In this document: positions 50,800 to 63,146 of the stretch, in pieces | How the letters are laid out: each line of letters begins with the position of its first letter | Position numbering within the stretch: position 1 is the first letter of the stretch | DNA from: Adineta steineri | Lineage: Eukaryota > Rotifera > Eurotatoria > Adinetida > Adinetidae | NCBI GenBank assembly: GCA_905250115.1 | Contig: CAJNOI010000162.1 | Span: forward strand, 124,001 to 188,000 | Direction of reading: 5' to 3' | Length of the DNA: 64,000 bases | The notes under the pieces: generated by a model | Databases searched by the model: none | Seen by the model: the letters and a program-made list of their open reading frames with translations, nothing else | Told to the model about the DNA's origin: nothing | Made by a program: the position numbers and the translations under genes

Positions 50800-53389
50800 G
50801 TTGATGACAACTTTTTATTGTATTTTATGTTCAAAGTTTCATTTTTATTAAACAAATGGATAATATTTTTCTAAATAATAAGTTATTTTCTTCAAAATGA
50901 AATTGTAAATTGAGTCATCATTTATTTATTTTCCTAGAAAAATAATATGTTGTTCTTTCTCAAATTAAAATCACTGTTTTAAATTTTAGTATTAATAATT
51001 AACAGCACTTCAATATCAATCTTAAATTGACCAGAAAAATAGATTCAATGAATTTATTGATTTATTCGTCATAAATGTCAGAGATTTTTAAAAAAATACT
51101 ATATATTTACAATTTTTGTAACAAAATATATTTCTTTAAAATGCATTTTAATAGAGAAGAATGATGTTCTAAGATCACTTTAATAATAACCATATCCATA
51201 AGATTGTCCATAACCACCACCCATACCACCATAACCACCGCCCATACCCATACCACCACCCATTCCACCACCAAAACCACCCATACCTCCCATGCCACCC
51301 ATACCCATACCACCGTATGGATCACCAAAGCCTCCACCCATACCTCCGTAGCCTCCGCCATATCCTCCATAGCCTCCATAACCTCCACCAAATCCTTCTG
51401 TAGATTAGAAAAAACAAACGAATAAATTTCAATAAATAATTAGATTATTCTTACCACGATGATGATGATGTTCGCCGAACATTGTTATTGTTTGTACGTT
51501 ATGTAAAAAATTGAATAATAAATATGAGAATGTATATTTGTTATAGCGTGTTAAGTCATATTTATATACTCATGTTTCTGTTCTCTTCTTTATTTTTATT
51601 AGTAATCGACTCTATTGAAAAAGAAGAGAGGAAACACCTTGATGCATATCAAAAATAATCGAATTATTCGTTTAGAAATACCAAACAACCCTCTAAAAAA
51701 ATTATGCGCCGAAAAAAGTACATATTATTCATATTGAGGCGTGTCTATATACGCACAAAAATAAAATGACGACTTATTAAATTATTCTTTTTTATGAAAA
51801 CAATATTATTTTTTTATATGTAGATACTCTTTACGTACTATAAGTTAAAATAATATTCTATAGAAGAGATGCTTAATTAACTAAATGAATATTTTTATAT
51901 TGATATTTAGTAAAAAAATATTAGAATTAACAAAACTCTTTTTGAAACATATTAATTATTATTGTTAAAATAAATCCTAATTTATAAATTATTAATCTTC
52001 CATAAGATATTATTCTTGATGAAAATGAACTTATAATATTTATTAAATTAAATTTATTATTGAATTCACTTTATCATATGACTATATTCTATAAATTTCA
52101 ATGTTTCTTTTTAACTATCTCACTAACGATCAACATCATTTTTTGTGAATTTTACATTATTGAGAATAAATCTAGAAATAGTTGGTATAATTAAATATGT
52201 ATATATGAGCTAATATTTACTGTCCTAGATTGTTAATCTAAGTAATATTATCTGTTGGTATTTAGACTCAATTCTTTCTATCAGTTGATACTAATGTGTA
52301 TGATTCGATCGAATACTTGAAGAATTATATAATATTTTTATTAATATATTTCAATTCGTTAAATATGAAAAAGTATCAGTAAAATACGAAGGAAGAATAG
52401 ATAAAGTCAAACGAATTACAATGATACACAAGATGGATTACAAGTGAAGTATGAGCAAAGTATGCACTTCTGAAGTCTCGTTCTTTCTCTTTTGATACAT
52501 CTACATGGCAATTAATCACAATTAATGAAAATCAATGGAAAACATCCGAAAAGTCATCTAACAAAAAAGAAAATTACTTTATGTTTCTTATTTTTTGTTC
52601 GAATTGAACAATTTCTTTTTTTTTTTTTATTTTATATTAAAATTTTTCATAGGTATTGTTCAAAAATATGAATATTTATATAAATATAAAATTTTTATTT
52701 CTTAACAATACAGTTGAGAACATTATCTAATGTCTCTTCTTTTATATCCTTAATTTTTTCTTTCGGTTCTGTTCTTTAAATCATTAATATTATTAACTCG
52801 TGTTTTGATATACATTCATCTTGCACGTATAATTGTCTATAGAATTATCAATTGAAAAGTTTGAAGTAATATTTATTATTCTCAACTTTGTCATCCTGCG
52901 GATCTTTATAATATTTTAAAAGAAATTATTCATCCGAACATGTAATGAGAAGTCGATATTTTATACATAAAAGTTTCACATATTAACGTAATAAAAGAAT
53001 ATAAATGCTTTTAAAATTGTTTACCTTGGAACAAAATTTTTTTTAAATCGTATTTCTTCAAGTAAATATATTCATTCGTCTACTTTCATTTTTACATAAA
53101 TAGATGAATACTTAAAAAACCATCGAATTTCTTTTATTTATTCAGTTTTTTCTGTATTGATCGACTAGAAATATACAATTATAATCTAGAATTTATCAAG
53201 GCAGTTCTCACAGAATTTGACTAAATTTTCCTAAAAACAAAACGATGTATTTAGTTTGTCATCATGCTTTTGAATTGTTTCCTGCAGACATAGATCAAGA
53301 TCAGCCTTCTGAAGTTTAATATCTTCGCTGCATATGATGTATATTTATTCACACCGACACGCATACCTTTGAATATTCTATTGATTTTT
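50800..53389. repeat. Tandem duplication, copy 1 (glycine-rich gene)
   Basis: Matches 53390-56290 in direct orientation. Matching blocks are 50800-52200 against 53390-54890 and 52850-53340 against 55740-56290, with unrelated sequence between. The block after the gene (51850-52180 against 54565-54890) is nearly identical. Confidence 0.75.
51180..51482 (-). CDS. Glycine-rich GGY/GGM protein, copy 1
   Basis: Exons on minus: 51482-51455 and 51397-51180, intron 57 bp, in phase; 81 residues. The N-terminus is MFGEHHHHRE. The rest is Gly, Tyr, Met and Phe in GGYGG and GGMGGGFGDPYGG repeats, closing with QSYGYGYY. There is no signal peptide or membrane span. Low-complexity Gly/Tyr proteins can self-associate or line structural material, but nothing here shows which. 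Its partner lies 2.7 kb away at 53856-54160. Confidence 0.7.
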
Positions 53390-53855
53390 TTTAGTTGATA
53401 ACAAGGTTGTATTTTATTTTATGTTCAAAAATTTTCTTTTATTAAACAAATAGATAATATTTTTTCATATAATAAGTTATTGTCTTCATAAATAGATACT
53501 GAAGATTATTAAAAAATAAATTTGCTTGATGATAAATTAATTTAAAAAAGTAAGTTTATATCATTTTCTTTAATAGCAAATTGTAAATTGAGTAATCGTT
53601 TACTAATTGTCCTATAAAAATAATATGTCGTTCTTTCTCAAATTAAAATCTCTGTTTTAAATTTTAGTTTTCATAATTACAAATACTTCAATATCGATCT
53701 TAAATTTAGAAAAATAGATTCAATAAATTTTATTGATTTATCCGTCACAAATGCCGTAGATTCTTAAAAAAATACTATATTTACAATTTTTGTAATAAGT
53801 ACATTTCTTTAAAATGCATTCTAATAGAGAAGAATAATGTTCTTAGAACATTTTA
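51483..53855. other. Spacer between glycine-rich genes, no gene seen
   Basis: AT-rich. The first half is the 5' flank of copy 1, with conserved promoter-side sequence (about 51590-51790 against 54265-54480). The second half is the 3' flank of copy 2. Confidence 0.45.
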
Positions 53856-56290
53856 CTAATAACCATATCCATAAGATGATCCATAACCACCACCCATACC
53901 GCCCATGCCACCGTATGGATCTCCAAAACCACCACCCATTCCACCACCGTATGGATCTCCAAAACCTCCACCCATACCGCCCATACCTCCCATACCACCA
54001 CCGTATGGATCACCAAAACCTCCACCCATACCGCCCATTCCACCACCAAAACCTCCGCCACCAAATCCTTCTTCTTCAAATTAGAAAAAAAAACGAATAA
54101 ATTTAAATAAATAAGTATATTATTCTTACCACGACGACGATGTTCCTCACCGCCAAACATTTTTATTGTTTATATGTTATGAAAAATCGAGTAATAAATA
54201 TGAGAATGTAGATAAATGATATAGCGTTTTAACATATACTTATATACTCATAGTTTTGTTCTCTTCTTTATTTTTATTAGTAATCTACTCTATTGAAAAA
54301 CAAGAGAAGAAACGCCTCGATGTATATCAAAAATAATCAAATCTTTCGTTTAACAATACCATACAACCCTCTAAAAAAATCATACGTTATAAAAAAAGTA
54401 CATAATGCTTATATTTGGGCGTGTCTATATACGTAGAAAAATAAAATGACGACTTAACGACATATTCTTTTCTATGAAAACAATATTATTGTATTATACG
54501 TAAATAACCTTTATGTACTATTAGATAAAATAATATTTTCTATGCATCCATTTTATTTTTCTGTAGAAGAGATGCTTAATTAACTAAATGAATATTTTTA
54601 TATTGATATTTAGTAAAAAAATATTAGAATTAACAAAACTCTTTTTGAAACATATTAATTATTATTGTTAAAATAAATCCTAATTTATAAATTATTAATC
54701 TTCCATAAGATATTATTCTTGATGAAAATGAACTTATAATATTTATTAAATTAAATTTATTATTGAATTCACTTTATCATATGAATATATTCTATAAATT
54801 TCAATGTTTCTTTTTAACTATCTCACTAACGATCAATATCATTTTTTGTGAATTTTACATTATTGAGAATAAATGTAGAAATGATCGGTATAATCTGTAG
54901 CAGTCGGTTAAGGAATTTAATTGAGTTTGTAATACTATAAATAAAGAAATTATTTCTATATTTTTAATTTAAAGAAAAAGAAAAAGAGAATTGAGAATAA
55001 TTTATGGTTGTAGATTAAATTTGATATATGAAAAATATTTTCTTCTGTTTATAACAAAGTAGAATATTGACTATTTGAATAAATAGAATCAATTTAAGAA
55101 AAAAAGAAATTTGGATTAAAGATAAAATTAATTTTTTGATTATTCAGGTTTCTTATTCATTATGGATATTGTTTTATAAGCGGGACATTGGTTTTTTAGA
55201 ATTAAAGAAAAAGAGATTTTTTTCATGAACGGGACATTCAGCGATGGTTTGTTTTTTTCGTAGAAGGTACAGAATTGCTTACATAGAATTATTTTATTAT
55301 CCAAGGTATAAAGATTATGTATAATCTGTTCAAGTGTAATAGATAGACATTTTGTTTTTTATTTCATTTACATCGAATAAGGGATCGGTGGTGTAGGTTG
55401 CTTATTCGTATGTTGATCATAAAGCTGCTTTTACGTACTAAAATTTTCTCTTTTAGGAAAATGTTTTTCATTTTTATTTTTTTCTCACGCATGCTTATCT
55501 CAACTAAATTCTCACGTTAACTGTGACATACACAAAGATAAGGGGCGGCAACTCAATGGATCTTTTCGGTTAATAATAACAATTCTAGTTCAACAGACAC
55601 ATTCCGAATATTTAAAATAGTTTTCTAAAAACTATTGTAACAGTCTTCATCAAAAGAGAATAAAGAGTTTCTTCGAGAAAATTTTCATTTAATATATAAC
55701 AAAGTCACAAGATCTAGATGGTATTATTCAATGTGAGAAATTATAAATTGAAAAGTTTGAAGTAATATTTGTTATTCTCAATGTTGTGATTTTGCGGATC
55801 TTTATAATATTTTAAAAGAAATTATTCATCCGAATATGTAATGAAAAGTCGATATTTTATATGTAAAAGTTACACATGTTAACGAAATAAAAGAGTATAA
55901 ATGCTTTTAAAATTGTTTACCTTAGAAAAAGACTTTTTTTTAAACACATTTCTTCAAGTAAATATATTCATTTGTCTACTTCCACTTTTACCTAAGTAAA
56001 CGAATACTCAAAAAAACCACTGAATTTCTTTTATTTACTCATTTTTTTTCTATGCTGATCGATTATCCATAACTGTACAATTATAATCTAGAATTTATTA
56101 TAGCAGTTGTAACCGAATTTGACCAAATTTTCGGTATTTTTGTGAAAGCGAAATGATATATTTAGTTTCTTATCATGCTTGTTACACGATCTGAAGCGAA
56201 AGTTGATTTTTTTTCCAACAGCAATACATTTTGCACATAATTGCATCAGAATGTTTGATTTTATGTATTTATGTTGATTGTGAAATAATT
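53390..56290. repeat. Tandem duplication, copy 2 (glycine-rich gene)
   Basis: Direct-repeat partner of 50800-53389. It differs by an unrelated segment at about 54890-55735. Confidence 0.75.
53856..54160 (-). CDS. Glycine-rich GGY/GGM protein, copy 2
   Basis: Exons on minus: 54160-54130 and 54073-53856, in phase; 82 residues. MFGGEEHRRR, then GGMGGGFGDPYGG repeated three times, then GSSYGYGY. The His run of copy 1 is replaced by an acidic and basic start. Alternative AG acceptors spaced by 3 bases at 54068-54074 could add or drop one Glu. The last exon is the same length as in copy 1, so indels inside the repeat have been in frame and balanced. Confidence 0.7.
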
Positions 56291-56587
56291 GTGACTCAGA
56301 GGGTGTCCAGAATCCAATCAAAATCACCATGCAGTTGAAGCGTCATAGAATACATGACTTGTTTGCTTATGAATTTAAATCGAAAGGTACGAATGAAAGA
56401 AAATGACGTCTGATTACTCATGATAGAACAAACACAAAATAACATCATAATATAGATTCATTATTTTACAGTGCTTGGATTTTTCCAACATAGAAATACG
56501 TATTGCGGAAGTATTTCCACGTTCGTAAATATTGTATATATATATATACATATAAAACAAGCAAGAGAAATAAAAAACGTTAACATT
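54161..56587. other. Intergenic stretch, no gene seen
   Basis: Duplicated flank to about 54890 and 55740-56290. The middle and the end are AT-rich without recognisable genes; a (TA)n tract lies near 56535-56550. Confidence 0.45.
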
Positions 56588-57099
56588 ATGTTTGGTCGAA
56601 TTTATAAACCCATTCAAAGCTGTTCGTTACTTGTTCGACGGTAAGTTTGTAGACAAATTCTCTCTTATAAGAAAATTATGTAGATCTTTTCCCCACACTC
56701 TCATGCAATATACTTTAGTATTCATTAGTAATCGTGTTGACGAAAAGGAAAAATATATGAACTATTTTGTATATCATTTCTAGTACTTTGGCAGCTGAAA
56801 TCATCAAAGATGGTTTAATGCCTGCCACAGCAATAACTCTACAAGAAACAAATGTATCTGTTGCAACTCAAACAGAGCACAAATGGTTGAATAATAAATA
56901 TCCAGGATATACTCTCAAATCAAAAGCAATGGTCACCGATAGTGGAAAATATCTTGATCGATTCAGTATCTTGACAAAAGATGGACAACAACAAAACATT
57001 TACTTTGATATCACGCAATGCTACGCATGTTCACTTTCAGACTTGAAAGACATGTTCAACAAGCAACAAGAACCTGATAAAACTTCGCAAGCTGAGTAA
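56588..57099 (+). CDS. Small protein with possible mitochondrial presequence
   Basis: Exons: 56588-56640 and 56784-57099, GT-AG, in phase; 122 residues. The N-terminus (MFGRIYKPIQSCSLLVRRTL) is basic and hydroxylated without acidic residues, as in mitochondrial targeting sequences. A compact domain follows: TQTEHKWLNNKYPGYTLKSK, then GKYLDRFSILTKDGQQQNIYFDITQC. It looks like a small alpha-beta fold. The family is not recognised. The 143-bp intron is longer than most here. Confidence 0.5.
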
Positions 57100-57210
57100 A
57101 ACTAAGATAGAATACGGAATTTGTTTTTGTTTCTGCGCAAAGCTTGACTTCGTTTGTATTAATTGCTCTACTAAACAAATAATTCAGAATAAATATCCTG
57201 AGTTATAATC

Positions 57211-57261
57211 TGGGTGTGGGTGTGATTTAGGATTCTAAAGACACGTATCTATACCCACCAA
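57211..57261. repeat. Telomere-like palindrome
   Basis: CTGGGTGTGGGTGTGATT ... CACGTATCTATACCCACCAA, between the small mitochondrial-like gene and the F-box gene. Arms diverged. Confidence 0.5.
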
Positions 57262-57358
57262 TACACATAGACTCAGACAACTGCAAGATGAGGAGCTCTC
57301 TAACACCTTGCTCGATGAATACAAAAAACACTCTGTTTGCTAAGAAAATTTATTGATG

Positions 57359-58990
57359 TCATTGCGATTGGTTAGCCAAAATAACTTGTATCTCTGCAGA
57401 AATATTATCAATTTGAATAATTTCGTGTTCGATTAACTTTTCTAACAGTTTCTTGTTTCGTGTCAATTGCAGTGCATCGATAAAATTTTCGAGTTTCGAA
57501 TTTCTTCTTTGTAAATCACATCCTATCGCTATTAAAAATTTGATAAGACGATGTCGACAGCCACGCACCTTGAGACAAACATAAAGTAATGCATCATTTC
57601 CATCCTTATCTAATCGATGAACGAGTAATGGTGATAATTTCAATAAATGTTTCACAAGTTTACATTCTTTCTTCTGTAATAAAATAAACAACAGATCTGA
57701 GCTTGTCAGCCACGGTCTTAGTTGTATATCACTCAAGAGTACCTTAAACAATTGTCTTTTCTTTCGGCTTCCAGTTATAATCTCGACAATTTGTTGACTA
57801 GTCTTGGATTTACGAAATAAATTGTGTACGTGCACACTCTCACTATAGATAAATGGAATTATATTTAGTTGATTGTTTTTGATTAAATTGCATACAGCTT
57901 GTGAAAAAGTATCATGCTTATCACACGATGCTACGTCTTTTAAATCATATTCGTGAAGTATAATTCTCAATATTTCCATTTGGCTTGTGTGAATAAATAG
58001 TTCCTCATAAGTGGAAGGTTCAGTCAAATTGATCATATTTAATATATCCAAAAGAAAATCTTCAAGGAAAAAGTCTTCATCTAATAAATGTTTCAGACAA
58101 TGTACAGTAAAGAGGAATAGGTTTAGCACAGCTTTATACCAGTTCATATTGATAGAGTTAAATCGTACAGGAGCATAATCATGAAAGTATTTTAATCGAT
58201 AAATCGAGTATAATAGAAAATAGTGTGTAGAACGACTTTTCGTATCATAATTAGTGTAGCCTTTATTTTTGAGAAGCTTCGGATTAGAAATTAGTAATGC
58301 TTTGAACATTGCAATGAGAGGATTGATAAGTCGTTGATCATTAGATTTAGTGAGATTAGCCTTTGCTAATAACCATTTATTTATTGCTTTAGCAAAATTA
58401 AATTCTTTCTCATCATCGTCATCACATTCAAGACTAGCACCTTGAGTAAGAATACGAGACTCAATTCGTTTCATATCTATGAGTGATTCGGATGAGAAAT
58501 ATGGTTCCCATGCACAGTAGGCATCCTGTGGACATAAAGCAACTGGTAAATAATTAAACATATTCTTCAATTCATTATCGAGGCTACTAATTACAATAGC
58601 AGTATTACGTGCACGTATAGATTGAAATCGTTTTATATTTGATTGAAATTCATCGCCCAATCGGTTGAAAGTTTCTCTAATATAAGAGGCAATTAACGAT
58701 TGAAAACATTGATAAAGATTTTTATCGTCTTCTGTTGTTTTCAAAGATGAAAATTGATGACATATCTCGTGAAATGAATCACAATTGTAATAATAGTTAA
58801 TATCTGAATCATCAGGTTTCGTATACAATAGATCAGTAAATAGGTGTAAACATCTGTCGATAAGAATGTTATTTAGACGTTGATTCAATCCAGAGAATGT
58901 TCGAAATATTGTATAAGCATTGCCCGAATATCGGACAATGTTCATTAAAATTTCATTGGGTAATATTTCAAAGGTAGACATCGACGACAT
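57359..58990 (-). CDS. F-box-like protein with ankyrin-like C-terminus
   Basis: A single frame, 543 residues from ATG 58990 (or 540 from 58981). Residues 4-45 (FEILPNEILMNIVRYSGNAY...) fit an F-box, which docks proteins to SCF ubiquitin ligases through Skp1. A long helical middle follows, with an acidic DDDDE loop. Near the end, DKDGNDALLYVCLK and LIKFLIAIGCDLQRR look like one or two ankyrin repeats. Large F-box families are characteristic of bdelloids. The frame continues upstream to about 59056 without a convincing start, and a TTACAG just before the chosen ATG could be a splice acceptor, so a 5' exon is possible. Target unknown. Confidence 0.6.
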   Translation of the reverse strand: MSSMSTFEILPNEILMNIVRYSGNAYTIFRTFSGLNQRLNNILIDRCLHLFTDLLYTKPDDSDINYYYNCDSFHEICHQFSSLKTTEDDKNLYQCFQSLIASYIRETFNRLGDEFQSNIKRFQSIRARNTAIVISSLDNELKNMFNYLPVALCPQDAYCAWEPYFSSESLIDMKRIESRILTQGASLECDDDDEKEFNFAKAINKWLLAKANLTKSNDQRLINPLIAMFKALLISNPKLLKNKGYTNYDTKSRSTHYFLLYSIYRLKYFHDYAPVRFNSINMNWYKAVLNLFLFTVHCLKHLLDEDFFLEDFLLDILNMINLTEPSTYEELFIHTSQMEILRIILHEYDLKDVASCDKHDTFSQAVCNLIKNNQLNIIPFIYSESVHVHNLFRKSKTSQQIVEIITGSRKKRQLFKVLLSDIQLRPWLTSSDLLFILLQKKECKLVKHLLKLSPLLVHRLDKDGNDALLYVCLKVRGCRHRLIKFLIAIGCDLQRRNSKLENFIDALQLTRNKKLLEKLIEHEIIQIDNISAEIQVILANQSQ

Positions 58991-59950
58991 CCTGTAATCT
59001 CTAAATGTCAAAGATGAAATATTCACCATGCACTTTCTTGCACATGTTTTGCGCAATTATTGAGTCAATTTACATACTTCTTTTTTCTGTTCTCTATATC
59101 GACAAATAAATGTGAGAGATACGTAAAGAAAAACCTTTTTAAACCTATGTGCAGAGTAGAACAGAAAAATAGTATATCAACTGAGTCAGTAATTACACAG
59201 ATCTTATGCAATAACGTGTACACGAAAATGCGTAGTGAATATTTCTTTTTTTTGACATGTGAAAATAATGCCACTGTCTTTGTCGTCAATGTTCGAAATA
59301 CTTTTACCAAATGTTTAGAATTATCGACGTTTTGAAAATTTATATTGTTTTTTTTTCAAGCAGTAATAATAAACAAAATATAATCAGTCTTGAGGGTGGC
59401 TGTGAATGTTCTATTTCACCCACACCCTCAAGATGTTATAATGATATTAGCAAAAGAAACTTTTCATGACTCTATTGAGTCAAAAGTCAATTACGCCCTT
59501 GATAAAAAAATATCAATGACACCAATTCGGAAGTAATATTTCAATTCGCTGCAATGTCCTTTTTTTCTCATTTGTTCGTAATACACCAGATAAGTGCATA
59601 ACAGAACGATAAAGTAAGTGATTGATATTTTGATAGTTGAGTCAAAAAAAAGAAAGATTAAAGGATAAATCTGAATAAGAACATAAACTACGCCTTTGGT
59701 ATTACTAAGTATAACTATTTTTTCTTTTGACAACTATCGAACAAATATCAAATTATTGTTGTAAACTAATCGGTTGAAGATGTGATATATACACAGTATA
59801 GCTGATTAATCATTGAGGATTTAAATTCTAATGAGATTGGGTTAAATATTATTGATTTTGGTTTGGGCGAGCCATCAAAGTGAGTCATCATCGATAAGAC
59901 TATATCTTAAGATGAATTAACAATAGAACAGTACCACAATTCTCAACAAA
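58991..59950. other. Intergenic stretch with telomere-like palindrome
   Basis: No gene recognised. The palindrome at 59389-59432 is described separately. Confidence 0.4.
59389..59432. repeat. Telomere-like palindrome, near-perfect ends
   Basis: CTTGAGGGTGGCTGTGAATG ... TTTCACCCACACCCTCAAG. The outer CTTGAGGGTG pairs exactly with CACCCTCAAG. At 44 bp it shows the minimal unit. Confidence 0.75.
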
Positions 59951-61562
59951 ATGAAAAAAATGCGTGCAAATTATCACCAAATGCTACAGACAAATGTCCA
60001 TCGAGATTCACCAATTCCACAAGTATTTCTTATCGAAAAGGAACAAAATTTAGCTAGTCATCCTTCGACATCAACCAATCCTAATCATCACCAACAATCT
60101 GTTCTCAAACAAATCGAAGATTCGAAAGAATGTCGATTGTCAATCAATTCTCAAGTTTCTCATTCGTTTGAAAAAGATTTCGTCGAGAAAAAACCTAAAG
60201 AATATCATCGACGAATTTTATTCATTATGGAACCGATTATCATTGGTTTAATTCTTTTCCCAATTATAGTTCTCTTCTGGCAGTGTGGATGGAATGTTAT
60301 ATTCGTTTTATTGAATTCAGTCAATAGATATCCACCATCTACTTCTCAACAATATTTAGGGACGGAAGAGTCAAAAATTCTAACAAACATTCTATCTTTA
60401 AATGGCTCACAAAAAGTCTTAGATAAAGAATATTTATCAAAATTTGACAAACAAAAACTCTCGAAATTAGCAAAAAATTCACAAATAAAGGGTAAAAAGG
60501 GGAAAGGATTATCACACAAGAAGCCCTTGCACATTAATAACGATGATCCGTTAGTATCAAATCTTGAAGGAGACGATTTTTCATTTCAATCATTATTTAT
60601 TTCGTATGTCGTCGCTCAAGTTTTTCTTCTTTGTTTTTATCTTGGTCAAGATTTTTTCTACAATTTTCTCAAAAGACAAACGTATATAGTTCAAATTATT
60701 CTATTAAAATGTCATATATTTGTCTCAGCATCAATTTATATTATTCAATGGGAAATGATTTGGACAATGTGGGATCAATATACTTCTGATGAATGGGATT
60801 TTGAATTACTTCTTTCGTTAACATTTCTATTTGTATTAGTTGTCTTCACGGGACATTTATCAGATCTGGTTTGTGCTCCATTTCTCATTAGTTATGATTC
60901 TATTGAATATTGTTTACAATCTAGTTGTCCTCTTCTAACACGACAAGTAAGTTTAATCTTTAATATTGAAAAAAAAAGAAATATATTCTATTTTTTTTTC
61001 TTATTTGAAGATGAAACAATGGAAAATCAATTTAATAAATTTTATTTTATACGAAATTATCATTTCGAATATAATAATCATAATATAGCGTGGTTTTTAT
61101 CATTTTATTGATGTATATTTTTATCCTGATGATTGGGTTCGATCTGTTTGGATTTGTTTATTGATTGGCTATATTCTTTATTCTCCTTTAATGTATTTGC
61201 AAAGTTATCTGGAAAATTCAAATTTCAAATATGAATTTTGGATATTTCTTTCGACAAATTTTCCTCAATTCTATGAAAATTTTCGTCATTTCTTTGCTTT
61301 TTTCTCATGTCTCTTTCTTTGGCGTGGTTTTTGGCTTTTATATGATTCATATATTGATATTTTCGAATCTTATTTTCAAACATGTTTATTATTATATCTT
61401 TCATCATTTCTAGTTTTGTCTTTAATTCAAACGGCATCATCAATCAATGGTCCACTCAACACTATGAAAGATGAAAATGGTTTTTTTTCTCTTTATCCAA
61501 ACTATTATGTTTCGATAGTCTTTAGAAAATTATGTCAATTACCCTTTTTTAATCAAAATTAA
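59951..61562 (+). CDS. Multi-pass membrane protein, possibly Fuseless-like
   Basis: Exons: 59951-60946 and 61089-61562, GT-AG intron of 142 bp, both phase 0; 489 residues. A hydrophilic N-terminus of about 90 residues precedes about seven spans, among them MEPIIIGLILFPIIVLFWQC, YVVAQVFLLCFYLGQDFF, SVWICLLIGYILYSPLMYL and FFAFFSCLFLWRGFWLLYD. A Lys-rich hydrophilic loop separates spans 1 and 2. The WRGFWLLYD segment and the span spacing recall Fuseless, a presynaptic eight-span protein of insects that organises calcium channels, but the match is by eye only. Acceptor 61088 was chosen because it continues the frame; the donor side reads on into stops. Confidence 0.55.
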
Positions 61563-61734
61563 ATAAATAATATATCAGATTCTATAATACTTTTTTTTTA
61601 AAAGAAAACGTTTCAAATTCAAGCAGATAACAGGTTGTGGTTTGTTCTTCCTATTCTTCAAACTTTGTAAAACAACAAACAGATTTTTCAAATAAAAAGA
61701 ATTTACAAATCTAAAAACTAAGTTAAATTTCCAA

Positions 61735-62333
61735 TGTCTTTTCTTTGGATTCTTAATGAATATAATGAACGAATGATCATAGCTTATTTATTTTCAGTTG
61801 AACGACAATTATTAGCTAAACCATATTTACTTCTAACATTTCCATCATATGCAATGCACAACTTTCAATAGAACACTAGAGTCTAAATTCAAGATTTTAC
61901 ATACCAAGTTATTGAAAAATAAATAGAACTAGATACTTTCCAACCATGTTTCAAACGATAAATAATCTCTATTACACTTTTAATTGTCAAAACTGCTCGT
62001 AGTCGTACACGTACATGTAATAATGATCAACAAACATTTTTAATATTATTTAAGAAACAATTATAAATGCGAAAAGAACTCTATGTTACACCAATAGTTA
62101 TTATTCTCAGCTCATTGCCACAAATCATTCTATCGTTTACTTATGCTTGTACTGAATTGAAACAATCATGGCAACGATATCTATTACTCACAACATATTT
62201 TTTATCATATTTGCCACAAGTTTTGGGTTTTGCTCTTCATGTTATCCCATTAAAAGTATTCAAGAAAGAATTTCAACAAACGATCAGTGGAAAACGATTG
62301 ATTAAGAAAAAAACTGGTTCAAACGTAAACTAG
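61735..62333 (+). pseudogene. Rotifer GPCR relic, C-terminal half
   Basis: 62067-62333 reads RKELYVTPIVIILSSLPQII and LLTTYFLSYLPQVLGFALHV, the sixth and seventh spans and tail of bdelloid rhodopsin-type receptors. Directly upstream in the same frame lies KTARSRTRTCNNDQQTFLILFKKQL followed by a TAA, the expected intracellular loop with a nonsense codon. Further upstream only scraps remain (an ERQLLAKP-like segment near 61800). Decayed. Confidence 0.6.
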
Positions 62334-62384
62334 AGTGGGTGTGGGTGTGAATGTATACTTTCAATCTCATTCATACCCATACTC
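62332..62384. repeat. Telomere-like palindrome abutting the GPCR relic stop
   Basis: AGAGTGGGTGTGGGTGTGAATG ... CATTCATACCCATACTCT. It starts within the stop codon region of the GPCR relic. Confidence 0.7.
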
Positions 62385-62468
62385 TGTGCACGAACGTTGG
62401 TAGTTTAATGCTTATAGAAAAAAAATTTTTTTTTTTTCATTTGATTAATTGAAAGACATGAAATAACT

Positions 62469-62887
62469 ATGACCATTGTCGGAGCAATACTGTTAATTCT
62501 GTAAGATACTTCGATTGAATTACACCAGATGGATCTGATAGATTAAATGTACCTTGATCCTATAGTTTACATGAATGTCCAACACAATAATAACAGGAAG
62601 TTACCTAAAATATTTTTGTATAATAACGAACATGATAATGATCTTTTTGTATAGACAGAGATGGTAGCTCCTTCGCTTCGATCGATATTATTTCTTTATT
62701 TTAGACACGATATATTTACACTGCAAATCACTTGATTGATATTGCATTCTGAAATGCCACACAAGGTGATAAATTCTATTAACTTTGCTGCGGCACGTTT
62801 TATAGCATTATTTGTGAAATAATAATTGAGTAAAGAGATTGATGATTCAGTTAGATTCAAATCATATAGAGTTTTTTTTACAAACAT
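62469..62887 (-). other. Possible decayed coding fragment
   Basis: On minus, 62887-62696 gives LLNYYFTNNAIKRAAAKLIE and a Cys-containing tail. After a short break, about 62605-62470 gives CYYCVGHSC and TFNLSDPSGVIQSKYLTELT with one in-frame TAG. Composition is protein-like. No family recognised. Confidence 0.25.
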
Positions 62888-63046
62888 AACAATCTGAAAA
62901 CAGTCTTTTCTTCAGTTTCTTCCGTTCTTGAGAAGAATGGATATGACAACTATTTTGTTTTTTTGTGTACATAATTAACTCTTTTTCTCTTGTGAAAGGC
63001 AAAATTTTAAAAGCGACACTTTTTTCAAAAAGAAAGTGCCTGTGGC

Positions 63047-63146
63047 NNNNNNNNNNNNNNNNNNNNNNNNNNNNNNNNNNNNNNNNNNNNNNNNNNNNNN
63101 NNNNNNNNNNNNNNNNNNNNNNNNNNNNNNNNNNNNNNNNNNNNNN
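63047..63146. other. Assembly gap of 100 N
   Basis: A run of exactly 100 N, so probably a scaffold join of unknown length. Confidence 0.95.

Noticed and set aside
59060-59335. 91-residue plus-strand frame upstream of the F-box gene
   Set aside because: Mirror frames exist on both strands, composition is AT-biased, and no family is suggested.
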